From: Mycolicibacter heraklionensis | Lineage (GTDB): Bacteria > Actinomycetota > Actinomycetes > Mycobacteriales > Mycobacteriaceae | DNA: 64,000 bases | NCBI RefSeq assembly: GCF_019645815.1 | Contig: NZ_CP080997.1 | Coordinates: forward strand, 310,001-374,000 | Reading direction: 5' to 3' | In this document: piece by piece, positions 53,165 through 63,547 of the stretch | Numbering within the stretch: the stretch's first letter is position 1 | Layout of the letters: each line of letters begins with the position of its first letter | Position numbers and translations under genes: made by a program | The notes under the pieces: model-generated | What the model saw: only the letters and a program-made list of their open reading frames with translations | Told to the model about the DNA's origin: nothing | Database searches by the model: none

Positions 53165-54786
53165 GCGCGGCTCAGCCCGACCGGTCCGATGAAGAGCGGC
53201 GCTCGTTCGCGTCGCGCACCCCGGTCAACGAGAACCCGGATCGGGTCGAGTACCGGCGCGGGTTTGTCACCAAGCATCAGGTCAGCGGTTGGCGGTTCGT
53301 CATGCGGCGCATCGCCTCCGGCGTAGCCCTGCACGACACCCGGATGCTGGTGGAGCCGCTGCGCGCGCAGGCGCGTGCGGTGCTGATGGGTCTGCTGGTG
53401 CTCGCCACCGTGGCGGGCGGATGCTTCGTCTTCACCTTGATCTGGCCCAACAGTGCGGCCAACAACGACCCGGTGCTGGCGGACAAGTCCACCTCCGCGC
53501 TGTATGTGCGGGTCGGAGACCAGCTGCACCCGGTGCTGAACCTGACCTCCGCGCGCCTGATCGCCGGTCGGCCGGTCAACCCGACCGTGGTGAAAAGCAC
53601 TGCGCTGGACAAGTTCGCCCGCGGCAACCTGATCGGCATCCCCGGAGCCCCGGAACGCATGGTGCAGAACAGCGCCCGTGACGCCGATTGGACCGCGTGC
53701 GACGCGGTGACCGGCTCGGTCGCCGGGGTCACGGTGATCGGCGGGCCGTTGGCCTACAGCGGGTCCCGGGCCGGAGCGCTCGACGCCCAGCACGCGGTGC
53801 TGGCCGATAACGGTTCCGGCGCATGGCTGTTGTGGGACGGCAAGCGTAGCCGGATCGACTTGTCCGACCACGCCATCACTGGCGCACTGGGACTCGGCGA
53901 GCGGGGTTCGACGGTGCCCACCCCGCGCCCGATCGCCACGGGACTGTTCAACGTGATTCCGGAGGCGCCGGCATTGGTGGCGCCGGTGATCCCCGGTGCC
54001 GGTGGTAAACCGTCGTTCGACCTGCACGCGGCCGCGCCGGTGGGCGCGGTTGTGGCGGCGCACTCCCTGGACGGCAATTCCGACAGCGCGTTGCGCTATT
54101 ACGCGGTGTTGGAGGATGGGTTGCAGCCGATTTCGGGTGTGGTTGCGGCGGTGTTGCGTAATACGGATTCGCAGGGTTTGGAGCGGCCGCCGGTGTTGGG
54201 TGCGGATGATGTTGCGCGGTTGCCGGTTTCGCGGCAGTTGGATGTGTCGCGTTTTCCTGAGCAGCCGGTGAAGGTGGTGGATGCGGTGTCGGCGCCGGTG
54301 ACGTGCGCGCATTGGAGTAAGCCTGCGGGGGCGAGCACGAGTTCGTTGACGTTGTTGTCGGGTTCGACGTTGCCGTTGCGTGAGGGTGTGCGGACCTTGG
54401 ATCTGGTGGGTGCTGGTGTGGGCGGGACCGCCGCCCGGGTCGCCTTGACGCCGGGATCGGGCTACTTCGCTCAGAGTGTCAACAGTGATCCGACGGCCAA
54501 TACCAGTGCGGGCCCACTGTTTTGGATCTCTGACACCGGTGTGCGCTATGGCATCAACACCGAGGCCGGCGCCAATGGCGGTGACGGAGACACCATCTCC
54601 GCACTCGGTTTGAGTGAGCCGGCTGTGCCGATTCCGTGGTCGGTGTTGTCGCAGTTTGCTGTGGGTCCTGCGTTGTCGCGGTCGGATGCGTTGTTGGCGC
54701 ATGACGGGTTGGCGCCGGATGTGCGTCCGGGTCGTCGTGGCACCGCTGAGTTGGGTGGGGTTTCTAGTGTTGGAGAGTCGCGATGA
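53161..54786 (+). CDS. eccB3: ESX-3 membrane component EccB3
   Basis: A 541-residue core component of the ESX-3 membrane complex. A short cytosolic tail ([20 protein letters not shown]) is followed by one membrane helix at about residues 73-95 ([20 protein letters not shown]) and a large periplasmic domain with repeat folds. Codon choice shifts inside the gene. From about 54110 to 54420 and again from 54640, leucine is nearly always TTG and third positions are G/T, whereas 53200-54100 uses CTG/GCC-type codons. It overlaps eccA3 and eccC3 by four bases each. Confidence 0.94.
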   Translation: MSAAQPDRSDEERRSFASRTPVNENPDRVEYRRGFVTKHQVSGWRFVMRRIASGVALHDTRMLVEPLRAQARAVLMGLLVLATVAGGCFVFTLIWPNSAANNDPVLADKSTSALYVRVGDQLHPVLNLTSARLIAGRPVNPTVVKSTALDKFARGNLIGIPGAPERMVQNSARDADWTACDAVTGSVAGVTVIGGPLAYSGSRAGALDAQHAVLADNGSGAWLLWDGKRSRIDLSDHAITGALGLGERGSTVPTPRPIATGLFNVIPEAPALVAPVIPGAGGKPSFDLHAAAPVGAVVAAHSLDGNSDSALRYYAVLEDGLQPISGVVAAVLRNTDSQGLERPPVLGADDVARLPVSRQLDVSRFPEQPVKVVDAVSAPVTCAHWSKPAGASTSSLTLLSGSTLPLREGVRTLDLVGAGVGGTAARVALTPGSGYFAQSVNSDPTANTSAGPLFWISDTGVRYGINTEAGANGGDGDTISALGLSEPAVPIPWSVLSQFAVGPALSRSDALLAHDGLAPDVRPGRRGTAELGGVSSVGESR

Positions 54787-57700
54787 GTCGTTTGATTTTT
54801 GAGGCCCGTCGTCGGTTGCCGGTGCCGCCTGTGGATCGGGGCACGATCACGGTTGAGCCGCCGCCGGAGTTGCCGCGGTTGGTTCCGGCGTCGTTTTTGC
54901 AGCGGGCGTTGCCGGTGGTGATTGTGATTTTGATTGTGGGCATGGTGATTGCCATGGTCGCTACGGGGATGCGGTTGGTGTCTCCGGTGATGTTGTTCTT
55001 CCCGTTTGCGTTGTTGGTGGCGGCGGCCGGGATTTATCGGGGTGGGGATAAGAAGGCCCGCACGGTGGAGGTGGATGCTGAGCGGGCGGATTATCTGCGG
55101 TATTTGTCGGTGGTCCGGGACAATATTCGGGGGTCGGCGGCTAAGCAGCGGGCGGCGGCGGAGTGGTCGCATCCCGATCCGGCGGATTTGGTGGCGGTGC
55201 CGGGTTCGCGGCGCCAATGGGAACGTGATCCGCATGATGAGGATTTTTTGGTGGTGCGTACCGGCCGGCATGCGGTGGGGTTGGCCAGTGCGGTGCGGGT
55301 GGCTGATACCGCTGATGAGATTGATTTGGAGCCGGTGTCGCACAGTGCGTTGCGCGGTCTGTTGGACACCCAGCGCACGGTGCGCGATGTGCCGGTGGGT
55401 GTGGATCTGACGAAGGTGTCGCGGGTCACGGTGCTCGGTGAGGGCGCCGATGCTGCCGCCGATGTCCGGGGTGCGGTGCGGGCGTGGGTCGCTCAGGCGG
55501 TGACGTGGCATGACCCGACGGTGTTGGGGGTGGCGTTGGCGTCGCCGGAGTTGGAGAGCCCGGCGTGGTCGTGGTGCAAGTGGTTGCCGCATGTCGATAT
55601 TGCTGGTCAGGCCGATGGGGTGGGCCCGGCCCGGTATTTGGCGGGCAGCGCGGAGGAGCTGTCGGTGTTGTTGGCGCCGGTGTTGGCGGCCCGCCCGGCG
55701 TTTAGCGGTGAGGCCGGTGAGACGAGCCGGCATTTGTTGGTGATCATCGACGACCCGGATTTCGATGTGGCGGCTTCGGTGTTGGGGGCGGCGCGGGCCG
55801 GGGTGACGATTGTGCAGCGCGGCGCCGCGGCGCCGAGTCGGGAGCAGTATCCCGATCCTGAGCGCCCGATCCTGCGGATCAGCGCGGGTGGGGGTGCGAT
55901 TGATCGCTGGCAGACGGGGGGTTGGCAGCGCTATGTCGATGCCGCGGACTCCTTGGGGGCGGCGGAGGCTGCGCATCTGGCGCGACGGTTGTCGCGGTGG
56001 GATTCCAACCCGACGCATGCCGGGTTGCGCTCGGCCGGGACCCGGGGCGCGACCTTCACCACGTTGTTGGGGATCAGCGATGCCTCGCAGTTGGATGTGC
56101 CGGCGTTGTGGGCGCCGCGGCCCCGCGAGGAGGAGTTGCGGGTGCCGATTGGGGTGACCGCGACCGGGGAGCCGTTGATCTTTGATCTCAAGGATGAGGC
56201 CGAGGGCGGGATGGGCCCGCACGGGTTGATGATCGGTATGACCGGCTCGGGTAAGTCGCAGACCTTGATGGCGATCCTGCTGTCGTTGTTGACGACGCAT
56301 TCGGCGGATCGGTTGATCGTGATTTACGCCGACTTCAAGGGCGAGGCCGGCGCGGACATTTTCCGGCATTTCCCGCAGGTGGTGGCGGTCATCTCCAACA
56401 TGGCCGAGAAGCGCTCGCTGGCGGATCGGTTCGCTGACACCCTGCGCGGGGAAGTGGCGCGGCGGGAGTTGTTGCTGCGCGAGGCGGGCCGGCGGGTGCA
56501 GGGCAGTGCGTTTAACTCGGTGACCGAGTATGAGGCGGCGATCGCTGCGGGGCATGATTTGGCGCCGATCCCGACACTGTTCATCGTCGCTGATGAGTTC
56601 ACCCTGATGTTGGCTGATCACCCCGAGTACGCCGAGCTGTTCGACTATGTGGCGCGTAAGGGGCGGTCGTTCCGGATCCATATTCTGTTCGCGTCGCAGA
56701 CGTTGGATGTGGGCAAGATCAAGGACATCGACAAGAACACCTCGTATCGGATCGGGTTGAAGGTCGCCAGCCCGAGTGTGTCGCGCCAGATCATCGGGGT
56801 CGAGGACGCCTATCACATCGAGTCGGGTAAAGAGCACAAGGGTGAGGGGTTTTTGGTGCCCGCGCCGGGGGCGGCGCCGATCAAGTTCCGCTCCACCTAT
56901 GTTGACGGGATTTATGACCCGCCACGCCAATCGCGGGCGGTGGTGATGCATGCCCTGCCGGAGCCGAAGTTGTTCACCGCGGGGGCGGTGGATTCGGGGG
57001 CCGACAGCACGGTGGTGCAGGTCGAGGAGGAGACCCTGGGCCCGCCACGCAAGCTGATCGCCACCATCGGCGATCAGTTGGCCAACTACGGGCCCCAGGC
57101 CCCGGCACTGTGGTTGCCGCCGCTGGACGAGCCGATCCCGCTGGCCGCCGCCCTGGCCCGGGCCGGGATCGGGGAGCGGCAGTTGCGCTGGCCGTTGGGG
57201 GAGATCGACAAACCCTTCGACATGCGCCGCGATCCGCTGGTGTTCGACGCCCGCTCCGCGAGCGGGAACATGCTCATTCACGGTGGCCCCAAGTCGGGCA
57301 AGACCACCGCTCTGCAGACGTTCATCCTCTCGGCGGCCAACCTGCACTCGCCGCGGGAGGTGAGCTTCTACTGCCTGGACTACGGCGGCGGGCAGCTGCG
57401 GGCCTTGGAGGACCTGGCCCATGTGGGCAGTGTGGCCTCCGGGCTGGAGCCGGAGAAGATCCGCCGCACCTTCGGGGAGTTGGAGCAGTTGTTGACGGCG
57501 CGTCAGCAGCGCGAAGCGTTCCGTGATGGCAGCATCGGCTCGCTCAACGACGGCTACGGTGAAGTGTTCTTGGTCATCGACAACCTGTATGCGTTCAGCC
57601 GGGACAACACCGACCAGTTCAATACCCGTAACCCGTTGCTGGCCAAGGTCACCGAACTGGTCAACGTCGGGCTGGCCTACGGCATCCACGTCATCGTGAC

Positions 57701-58742
57701 CACCCCCAGCTGGCTGGAAGTCCCGCTGGCCATGCGGGACGGGCTCGGATTGCGCCTGGAGCTCAAACTGCACGACCCGCGCGACAGCAACGTCCGGGTT
57801 GCCGGGGCGCTCACCCGTCCGGCCGAAGCGGTGCCGGCCAACCAGCCCGGTCGTGGTCTGACGATGGCCGCCGAGCACTTCCTGATCGCCCAACCCGATC
57901 TAACCCAGATCGCCGAGCTCAACGCCCGCCACCCCGGGCTGGCGGCACCGCCGGTGCGGTTGTTGCCGACCAACCTGGCCCCCGAAGAGGTCGGGGCGCT
58001 CTACCCGGCACCCGAACATGTGGTGATCGGGGTGCGTGAAGAGGACCTGGCCCCGGTCGAGGTGGACTTCACCGCCAACCCACTGCTGCTGGTGCTCGGC
58101 GACGCCAAGTCCGGCAAAACCACCCTGCTGCGCCACCTCATCCGCACCGTGCGGGACAACAACACCGCCGAGCAGGTGGCGTTCACCGTGATCGATCGCC
58201 GCCTGCACCTCGTCGACGAACCCCTCTACCCGGACAACGAGTACACCGCCAACGTGGATCGGGTCATCCCCGCCATGCTCGGCCTGTCGGCGTTGATCGG
58301 CTCCCGACGCCCCCCCGCAGGATTGTCGGCGGCGGACCTGGCCGCCTGGCGCTACGACGGGCACACCCACTACCTGATCATCGACGACGTCGACGCCATC
58401 CCCGACACCCCAGCACTATCAGGGCCCTACGCCGGGCAGCGGCCCTGGACCACCCTGATCGAACTGCTCTCCCAAGCCGGCGATCTGGGCCTGCGGGTCA
58501 TCGTCACCGCACGAGCCACCGGCTCAGCACACGCCCTGATGACCAACCCACTGCTCCGACGGCTCAACGACCTACAAGCCACCACCCTCATGCTCTCCGG
58601 CAACCCCGCCGACAGCGGCAAAATCCGCGGCCAACGCTTCAGCCGCCTCCCCGCAGGACGAGCAATCCTGCTAGCCGACAACGACGAACCCACCTACCTC
58701 CAACTAGTCAACCCAACATTCAGCCAAACCTTGACGCGCTAG
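54783..58742 (+). CDS. eccC3: ESX-3 FtsK/SpoIIIE-type ATPase EccC3
   Basis: A 1319-residue motor of ESX-3, one polypeptide where some ESX systems have EccCa and EccCb. Two membrane helices lie near residues 38-82 ([35 protein letters not shown]). Three FtsK-like ATPase domains follow, with Walker A motifs [10 protein letters not shown] (about 485), [10 protein letters not shown] (about 834) and [10 protein letters not shown] (about 1106). Substrates bind the last domain. DNA composition changes along the gene: G/T-ending codons to about 57050, C/G-ending to about 58290, then C/A-ending to the stop. A 1115-codon antisense frame is a by-product of this bias. Confidence 0.95.
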   Translation: MSRLIFEARRRLPVPPVDRGTITVEPPPELPRLVPASFLQRALPVVIVILIVGMVIAMVATGMRLVSPVMLFFPFALLVAAAGIYRGGDKKARTVEVDAERADYLRYLSVVRDNIRGSAAKQRAAAEWSHPDPADLVAVPGSRRQWERDPHDEDFLVVRTGRHAVGLASAVRVADTADEIDLEPVSHSALRGLLDTQRTVRDVPVGVDLTKVSRVTVLGEGADAAADVRGAVRAWVAQAVTWHDPTVLGVALASPELESPAWSWCKWLPHVDIAGQADGVGPARYLAGSAEELSVLLAPVLAARPAFSGEAGETSRHLLVIIDDPDFDVAASVLGAARAGVTIVQRGAAAPSREQYPDPERPILRISAGGGAIDRWQTGGWQRYVDAADSLGAAEAAHLARRLSRWDSNPTHAGLRSAGTRGATFTTLLGISDASQLDVPALWAPRPREEELRVPIGVTATGEPLIFDLKDEAEGGMGPHGLMIGMTGSGKSQTLMAILLSLLTTHSADRLIVIYADFKGEAGADIFRHFPQVVAVISNMAEKRSLADRFADTLRGEVARRELLLREAGRRVQGSAFNSVTEYEAAIAAGHDLAPIPTLFIVADEFTLMLADHPEYAELFDYVARKGRSFRIHILFASQTLDVGKIKDIDKNTSYRIGLKVASPSVSRQIIGVEDAYHIESGKEHKGEGFLVPAPGAAPIKFRSTYVDGIYDPPRQSRAVVMHALPEPKLFTAGAVDSGADSTVVQVEEETLGPPRKLIATIGDQLANYGPQAPALWLPPLDEPIPLAAALARAGIGERQLRWPLGEIDKPFDMRRDPLVFDARSASGNMLIHGGPKSGKTTALQTFILSAANLHSPREVSFYCLDYGGGQLRALEDLAHVGSVASGLEPEKIRRTFGELEQLLTARQQREAFRDGSIGSLNDGYGEVFLVIDNLYAFSRDNTDQFNTRNPLLAKVTELVNVGLAYGIHVIVTTPSWLEVPLAMRDGLGLRLELKLHDPRDSNVRVAGALTRPAEAVPANQPGRGLTMAAEHFLIAQPDLTQIAELNARHPGLAAPPVRLLPTNLAPEEVGALYPAPEHVVIGVREEDLAPVEVDFTANPLLLVLGDAKSGKTTLLRHLIRTVRDNNTAEQVAFTVIDRRLHLVDEPLYPDNEYTANVDRVIPAMLGLSALIGSRRPPAGLSAADLAAWRYDGHTHYLIIDDVDAIPDTPALSGPYAGQRPWTTLIELLSQAGDLGLRVIVTARATGSAHALMTNPLLRRLNDLQATTLMLSGNPADSGKIRGQRFSRLPAGRAILLADNDEPTYLQLVNPTFSQTLTR

Positions 58743-58773
58743 TGCGCATCGAAATGGGGAAGGGGAAATTGCC

Positions 58774-59085
58774 ATGACGCTCAATGTGGTTCCAGAAGGT
58801 CTCGCCGCCGCCAGCGCAGCGGTCGAGGCATTGACCGCCCGTCTGGCGGCCGCGCAGGCCAGCGCCGCTCCGCTGATCACGGCGGTGGTTCCGCCGGCGG
58901 CCGACCCGGTGTCGCTGCAGACCGCTGCCGGTTTCAGCGCGCAGGGCAGCGAGCACGCTGCGGTAGCCGCCCAAGGCGCCGCTGAGTTGGGCCGCGCCGG
59001 CGTCGGTGTCGGTGAGTCCGGTGTCAACTACGCCGCCGGTGACGCCGCGGGCGCGTCCACGTACTTTTTGGGCGCCCGAGGCTGA
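58774..59085 (+). CDS. PE5: PE family protein PE5
   Basis: A 103-residue PE protein ([20 protein letters not shown]) of the ESX-3 operon, with no C-terminal extension. It is secreted as a heterodimer with the next PPE, probably guided by EspG3, and in M. tuberculosis PE5-PPE4 takes part in siderophore-mediated iron uptake. Its stop shares a base with the PPE start (TGATG). Confidence 0.93.
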   Translation: MTLNVVPEGLAAASAAVEALTARLAAAQASAAPLITAVVPPAADPVSLQTAAGFSAQGSEHAAVAAQGAAELGRAGVGVGESGVNYAAGDAAGASTYFLGARG

Positions 59086-60542
59086 TGGTTCCCGCCCCGG
59101 TCTGGATCGCCTCCCCCCCGGAGGTGCATTCAGCATTGCTGAGCAGCGGTCCCGGACCGGGTCCGTTGCTGTCGGCTGCCGGGGTATGGAACTCACTGAG
59201 CGCCGAGTACGCCTCGGTGGCAGACGAACTCACCGCGCTGCTCGGTGCGGTGCAGACCGGCGCGTGGCAGGGACCCAGCGCCGAGCAGTACCTGGCCGCA
59301 CACGGGCCGTATCTGGCCTGGCTGGGCCAGGCCAGCGCGGACAGCGCTGGTGTTGCCGCACAGCATGAAGTGGCCGCAGCGGCGTACACCAGTGCGTTGG
59401 CGTCGATGCCGACCCTGGCCGAATTGTCTGCCAATCACATGACGCACGGGGTGCTGATCGCCACCAACTTCTTCGGGATCAACACGATCCCGATTGCGCT
59501 CAACGAAGCCGACTATGTCCGGATGTGGGTCCAGGCCGCCACCACCATGAGCACCTACCATGCGGTGTCCGGTGCGGCGCTGGCTTCCGCGCCGCGAGCG
59601 GTGGAGGCGCCCCCGGTGGTCAAAGCCGACTCCGCCCAGCCCGCGGAAGACTCGTCGTCGGACATCGGGGATTTCTTCACTCGGCTGTGGGAACAGCTCG
59701 TCCAGTTTTTCAACGACCCGATCGGGGTGATCCGCGAGATCCTCAGCACCCCGGGTGCGCTGGTGACCTGGTTCCCGCTGCTGTTCTTCGTCGCCTACGA
59801 GGCGTTCTTCATCCCGTTCGGCTGGACCTTCTGGTCGCTGTTGTTCGCCAGTGCGGCCCTCCTGCCGATCTTGCTCGGTGTGGGTCTGAGCCACCTGGCC
59901 GACCTGGGTGAGGAGATTGCGCCCGAAGGCGTCGCCGAGCCGGTACCGGGTTCGGTCATTCCGTCGAGCGACCGGCCGCCCGCAGTGGTGGCGGGCTTCA
60001 GCCCGAGTATCGCCACGCCCGGTGCCGCGAGTGTTCCCGCCGCACCGGCTACCTCGGCGGTGGCACCGCCACCGCCGGCGGCCGGGGTGATGGCATTCGG
60101 CTACTTGGTCACGGGCACCGACCCGGGCACCGGACTGGGTCCGACCCTGACCGACCGCAACAAGGCGAAAGCACCGGCCTCTCGGGTGCCGGCGGCCGCG
60201 GCAGCGGTGGGCAGCTCGGCGCGTGACAGGGCGCGGGCGCGGCGCCGCCGCCAGGCGGTGATGCGTGATCACGCGGACGAGTTCATGGACCTGGACTCTG
60301 GTGCCGGCACCGGTCCAGATCCCGCGTCGACCGCGCCGTCCGCGGCGGGTTCGGACAGCGGTACCGGGCCTCTCGGATTCACCGGGACGGTGGGCAAGCG
60401 TGCCGGCAGTGCGGCATCCGGGCTGACCACCTTGACCGGTGACGGGTTCGGCGGCGGCCCCAATATGCCGATGTTGCCCGATACCTGGGGCGAGAAGGAT
60501 CTTGACGACTCCGCTGGGGAGTCGGAAGCAGAACCGAAGTAG
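59085..60542 (+). CDS. PPE4: PPE family protein PPE4
   Basis: A 485-residue PPE protein: VWIASPPEVHSALLSSGPGP, then WQGPSAEQYLAAHGPYLAWL and [20 protein letters not shown] in the conserved 180-residue domain. A central region has hydrophobic helices (TWFPLLFFVAYEAFFIPFGW). The Pro/Ala-rich tail ends with GFTGTVGKRAGSAASGL. Partner of PE5 and client of EspG3. It is clearly related to, but strongly diverged from, the PPE at 47629. Confidence 0.94.
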   Translation: MVPAPVWIASPPEVHSALLSSGPGPGPLLSAAGVWNSLSAEYASVADELTALLGAVQTGAWQGPSAEQYLAAHGPYLAWLGQASADSAGVAAQHEVAAAAYTSALASMPTLAELSANHMTHGVLIATNFFGINTIPIALNEADYVRMWVQAATTMSTYHAVSGAALASAPRAVEAPPVVKADSAQPAEDSSSDIGDFFTRLWEQLVQFFNDPIGVIREILSTPGALVTWFPLLFFVAYEAFFIPFGWTFWSLLFASAALLPILLGVGLSHLADLGEEIAPEGVAEPVPGSVIPSSDRPPAVVAGFSPSIATPGAASVPAAPATSAVAPPPPAAGVMAFGYLVTGTDPGTGLGPTLTDRNKAKAPASRVPAAAAAVGSSARDRARARRRRQAVMRDHADEFMDLDSGAGTGPDPASTAPSAAGSDSGTGPLGFTGTVGKRAGSAASGLTTLTGDGFGGGPNMPMLPDTWGEKDLDDSAGESEAEPK

Positions 60543-60564
60543 AAGTCAAGAAAGGAGTGCGGCG

Positions 60565-60858
60565 ATGAGTATGTTGGATGCGCATATTCCGCAGTTGGTG
60601 GCGTCGGAGTCGGCGTTTGGTGCCAAGGCGGCGTTGATGCGGTCGACGATGGCGCAGGCGGAGCAGGCGGCGATGTCGGCGCAGGCGTTTCATGTGGGTG
60701 AGGCGGCTGCGGCGTTTCAGGGGTCGCATGCGCGGTTTGTGGCGATGGCGGCGCGGGTGAATGCGTTGCTGGATATGGCGCAGGTGAATCTGGCGGATGC
60801 CGGTTCGACGTATGTGGCGGCCGATGCGGCTGCGGCTTCTGGTTACACCGGGGTTTAG
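60565..60858 (+). CDS. esxG: ESX-3 secreted protein EsxG
   Basis: A 97-residue WXG100-family protein ([20 protein letters not shown]), the EsxH partner. AAAGGAG precedes the ATG at 60565. It differs from the copy at 49450 at only two bases. Codon choice is G/T-ending throughout, in contrast to the PPE gene just upstream. A 14-base spacer leads to esxH. Confidence 0.96.
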   Translation: MSMLDAHIPQLVASESAFGAKAALMRSTMAQAEQAAMSAQAFHVGEAAAAFQGSHARFVAMAARVNALLDMAQVNLADAGSTYVAADAAAASGYTGV

Positions 60859-60872
60859 GGAGGGTTTGTCTG

Positions 60873-61160
60873 ATGTCGCAGATTATGTACAACTACCCGG
60901 CGATGTTGGCCCATGCGGCTGAGATGAATGGGTATGCGGGCACGTTGCAGGCGGTGGGTGCTGATATTGCCAGTGAGCAGGCGGCGTTGTCGGCGGCGTG
61001 GCAGGGCGATACGGGGATGACGTATCAGGCGTGGCAGGCGCAGTGGAATCAGGCGATGGAGGAGTTGGTCCGCGCGTATCACGCGATGGCCACCACGCAT
61101 GAGACCAACACCTTGATGATGAATGCGCGCGACACCGCCGAAGCCGCCAAGTGGGGCTGA
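60873..61160 (+). CDS. esxH: ESX-3 secreted protein EsxH
   Basis: A 95-residue WXG100 protein identical in DNA to the copy at 49773. His14, His70, His76 and Glu77 of the EsxH zinc site are conserved, as is the AWQGDTG turn. Secreted as a dimer with EsxG, needed for iron and zinc homeostasis. GGAGGG lies before the ATG. Confidence 0.96.
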   Translation: MSQIMYNYPAMLAHAAEMNGYAGTLQAVGADIASEQAALSAAWQGDTGMTYQAWQAQWNQAMEELVRAYHAMATTHETNTLMMNARDTAEAAKWG

Positions 61161-61193
61161 CCCCAGTGATCCGCTCGATGAGGGAAGGCAGCG

Positions 61194-62069
61194 ATGGGTA
61201 CTGAGCCCAACGCCGCCGAACTGACCGTCGAGCAAGCCTGGTACATCGCGGAAACCGTTGGTGCCGGGTCTTTTCCGTGGGTGTTGGCAATCACCATGCC
61301 CTACACGGACGCCGGGGAGCGCGGCGCGTTCATGGCGCGCCAGCGCGACGAGCTCACCCGGATGGGAGTGGTCTCGCCGGAGGGTACGGTCAATCCGGCC
61401 GTGGCCGAGTGGATCCGGGTGGTGTGCTTCCCCGACCGGTGGCTGGACCTGCGCTATGTGGGTTCGGCCGCCGGCGGGACTCCCGAGATGCTGCGGGGCA
61501 TCGTCGCGCGCCGCGACCAGAACCCCGGCAAACCCGGCCGGACGGTGGTGGCATTGCGCAATGCGCAACTGGTCACGTTCACCGCGATGGATATCGACGA
61601 CCCGCGCCTGCTGGTCCCGGTGCTCGGAGCGGGCCTGCGGCACCGCCCGCCGGCCCGGTTCGACGAGTTCACCCTGCCCGCCCGGGTCGGTGCACGCGCC
61701 GACGAGCGTCTGCGCGCTGGTGCCCCGCTCACCGAAGTGCTTGATTACCTGGGCATTCCCGCCTCGGCCCGGCCGATCGTGGAGTCGGTGTTCACCGGCC
61801 CGCGCAGCTATGTCGAGGTCGTCGCGGGGTGCGCGCGAGACGGCCGGCACACCACCACCGAAGTCGGGATGAGTCTGGTCGATGCCGACGCGGGCCGCAT
61901 CCTGGTCACTCCGTCGCAGGCCTTCGACGGCGAGTGGGTGTCGACCTTCCGGCCCGGAACCGACTTTGCGACTGCCGTCGCGATCGAACAGTTGACCGCC
62001 ACCCTGCCCGAGGGCACCTGGTTCCCCGGTCAGCGCCTGTCCAGAGATTTCACCACCCAGCTGTCCTGA
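61194..62069 (+). CDS. espG3: ESX-3 PE/PPE chaperone EspG3
   Basis: A 291-residue cytosolic chaperone that binds the tip of the PPE partner in PE-PPE dimers and keeps them soluble before secretion through ESX-3. The family opens [30 protein letters not shown] and [20 protein letters not shown] follow, and the C-terminal half is [29 protein letters not shown] precedes the ATG at 61194. Confidence 0.94.
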   Translation: MGTEPNAAELTVEQAWYIAETVGAGSFPWVLAITMPYTDAGERGAFMARQRDELTRMGVVSPEGTVNPAVAEWIRVVCFPDRWLDLRYVGSAAGGTPEMLRGIVARRDQNPGKPGRTVVALRNAQLVTFTAMDIDDPRLLVPVLGAGLRHRPPARFDEFTLPARVGARADERLRAGAPLTEVLDYLGIPASARPIVESVFTGPRSYVEVVAGCARDGRHTTTEVGMSLVDADAGRILVTPSQAFDGEWVSTFRPGTDFATAVAIEQLTATLPEGTWFPGQRLSRDFTTQLS

Positions 62070-62113
62070 AGCAGCGAAAAGAACGTCCTCGCAGAGAAGA
62101 ATAGGGAACACCA

Positions 62114-63547
62114 ATGACCGAAGCCCCGGTGCTGACCAGCGCCGTCATGCCGATTGTCCGCATCGCGGTCCTGGCCGACAGTCGGCTGACCGAGATCGCC
62201 GTGCCCGCGGAGCTGCCGCTGCGCGAAATCCTGCCGGCGGTGCAACGCCTGGTGGCCCCGGATGCCGGCGACGACGCCGAACCGGCCGCCGGTGCGACGA
62301 CGCGGCTGAGCCTGGCGCCGGTCGGCGGCGCCCCGTTCAGCCTGGACGCCAGCCTGGACACGGTCGGGGTCGTCGACGGCGACCTGCTGGCCCTGCGTCC
62401 GGTGCCGGTCGGCCCGGCAGCACCCGGCATCGTCGAAGACATCGCCGACGCGGCCGTAATCTTCTCCGCCTCCCGGCGTAAGCCCTGGGGTGCCAAGCAC
62501 ATTCAACGCGCGGCGTTGGCCGCCGGGACGGGGCTGATTTTCGCCGCGACCGGGCTCGCGACCGCGCACCGCGCCCTCACCGGCGAGCCGGCCGGCCTGT
62601 TCGCGGCCGGGGCGATCGCCCTGCTCACGGTGCTCGCTGCGCTGCTGTGCCGCACACGGTCGGCCGAAGCCGCACTGACCCTGTCGATCGCGGCGCTGGT
62701 ACCGCTCGCCGCGGTGGGCACCTTGGCGGTGCCGGGGCTGTTCAGTCCGGCACACGTGGTGCTGGGCGCGGCAGCGGTCAGCGCGTGGTCGCTGATCTGC
62801 CTGATCGTGCCGCCGGGCGGCCGTGGCGAGCGTGGGATCGCCTTCTTCACCGCCGCGGTGGTCGTCGGCGTCGGGGTGCTGGCGGCGGCTGCTGTCAGGA
62901 CGTTCTGGGAGCTGCCACCGCTCACTCTCGGCTGCGGCCTGATCACCGCGTCGCTGTTGCTCACCGTTGCCGCGCCGCAGATTTCGGCACTGTGGGCGCG
63001 ACTGCCGTTGCCGGTGATCCCGGCTCCGGGCGACCCGACGCCGTCGGCGCTGCCGCAGAGCGTGCTGGAGGACCTGCCTCGTCGAGTCCGTGTCACCGAC
63101 GCCCACCAGACCGGCTTCATCGCCGGGGCAGTGCTGCTCGCTGTGCTCGGTTCGGTGGCCATCGCCTTTGCGCCCGAGGGGCTTTCGGGCTGGGCGTGGT
63201 ACGTGGTCGCCGGCATCGCGGTGGCTTCGGTGCTGCGTGCCCGGGTGTGGGACTCGGCGTGGTGCAAGGCCTGGCTGCTGGCCGAGCCGCACCTGACCGC
63301 GATCGCGCTGCTGGTCGGCTACGCGGCCACCGGCCGGTACGCGGCTGCCTTCGGTGCGGTGCTGGTGCTGGCCGCCTTGGTGGCGGTGTGGGCGGTGGTC
63401 TCCCTGAGCCCGGCCGTCGCATCGCCGGAGAGCTACTCACTGCCGGTCCGGCGGCTGGTGGGCTTCCTGGCTTCCGGCGTCGACGCCACCCTGATTCCGG
63501 TCATGGCCTACCTGGTCGGCATTTTCGCCTGGGTTCTGTCTCGATGA
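62114..63547 (+). CDS. eccD3: ESX-3 membrane component EccD3
   Basis: A 477-residue protein. The N-terminal ubiquitin-like cytosolic domain (about 1-95) begins VMPIVRIAVLADSRLTEIAV. About 11 transmembrane helices run from about residue 135 to the C-terminus (AALAAGTGLIFAATGLATAH, LLLTVAAPQISALWARLP, LVGYAATGRYAAAFGAVLVL). It forms the large membrane barrel of the ESX-3 complex. The stop overlaps mycP3 by 4 bases (ATGA). Confidence 0.94.
   Translation: MTEAPVLTSAVMPIVRIAVLADSRLTEIAVPAELPLREILPAVQRLVAPDAGDDAEPAAGATTRLSLAPVGGAPFSLDASLDTVGVVDGDLLALRPVPVGPAAPGIVEDIADAAVIFSASRRKPWGAKHIQRAALAAGTGLIFAATGLATAHRALTGEPAGLFAAGAIALLTVLAALLCRTRSAEAALTLSIAALVPLAAVGTLAVPGLFSPAHVVLGAAAVSAWSLICLIVPPGGRGERGIAFFTAAVVVGVGVLAAAAVRTFWELPPLTLGCGLITASLLLTVAAPQISALWARLPLPVIPAPGDPTPSALPQSVLEDLPRRVRVTDAHQTGFIAGAVLLAVLGSVAIAFAPEGLSGWAWYVVAGIAVASVLRARVWDSAWCKAWLLAEPHLTAIALLVGYAATGRYAAAFGAVLVLAALVAVWAVVSLSPAVASPESYSLPVRRLVGFLASGVDATLIPVMAYLVGIFAWVLSR

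Noticed and set aside
54546..57893. 1115-codon antisense open frame
   Set aside because: It is the mirror of eccC3/eccB3 codon bias, low complexity (Arg/His/Gln-rich), with no domains.
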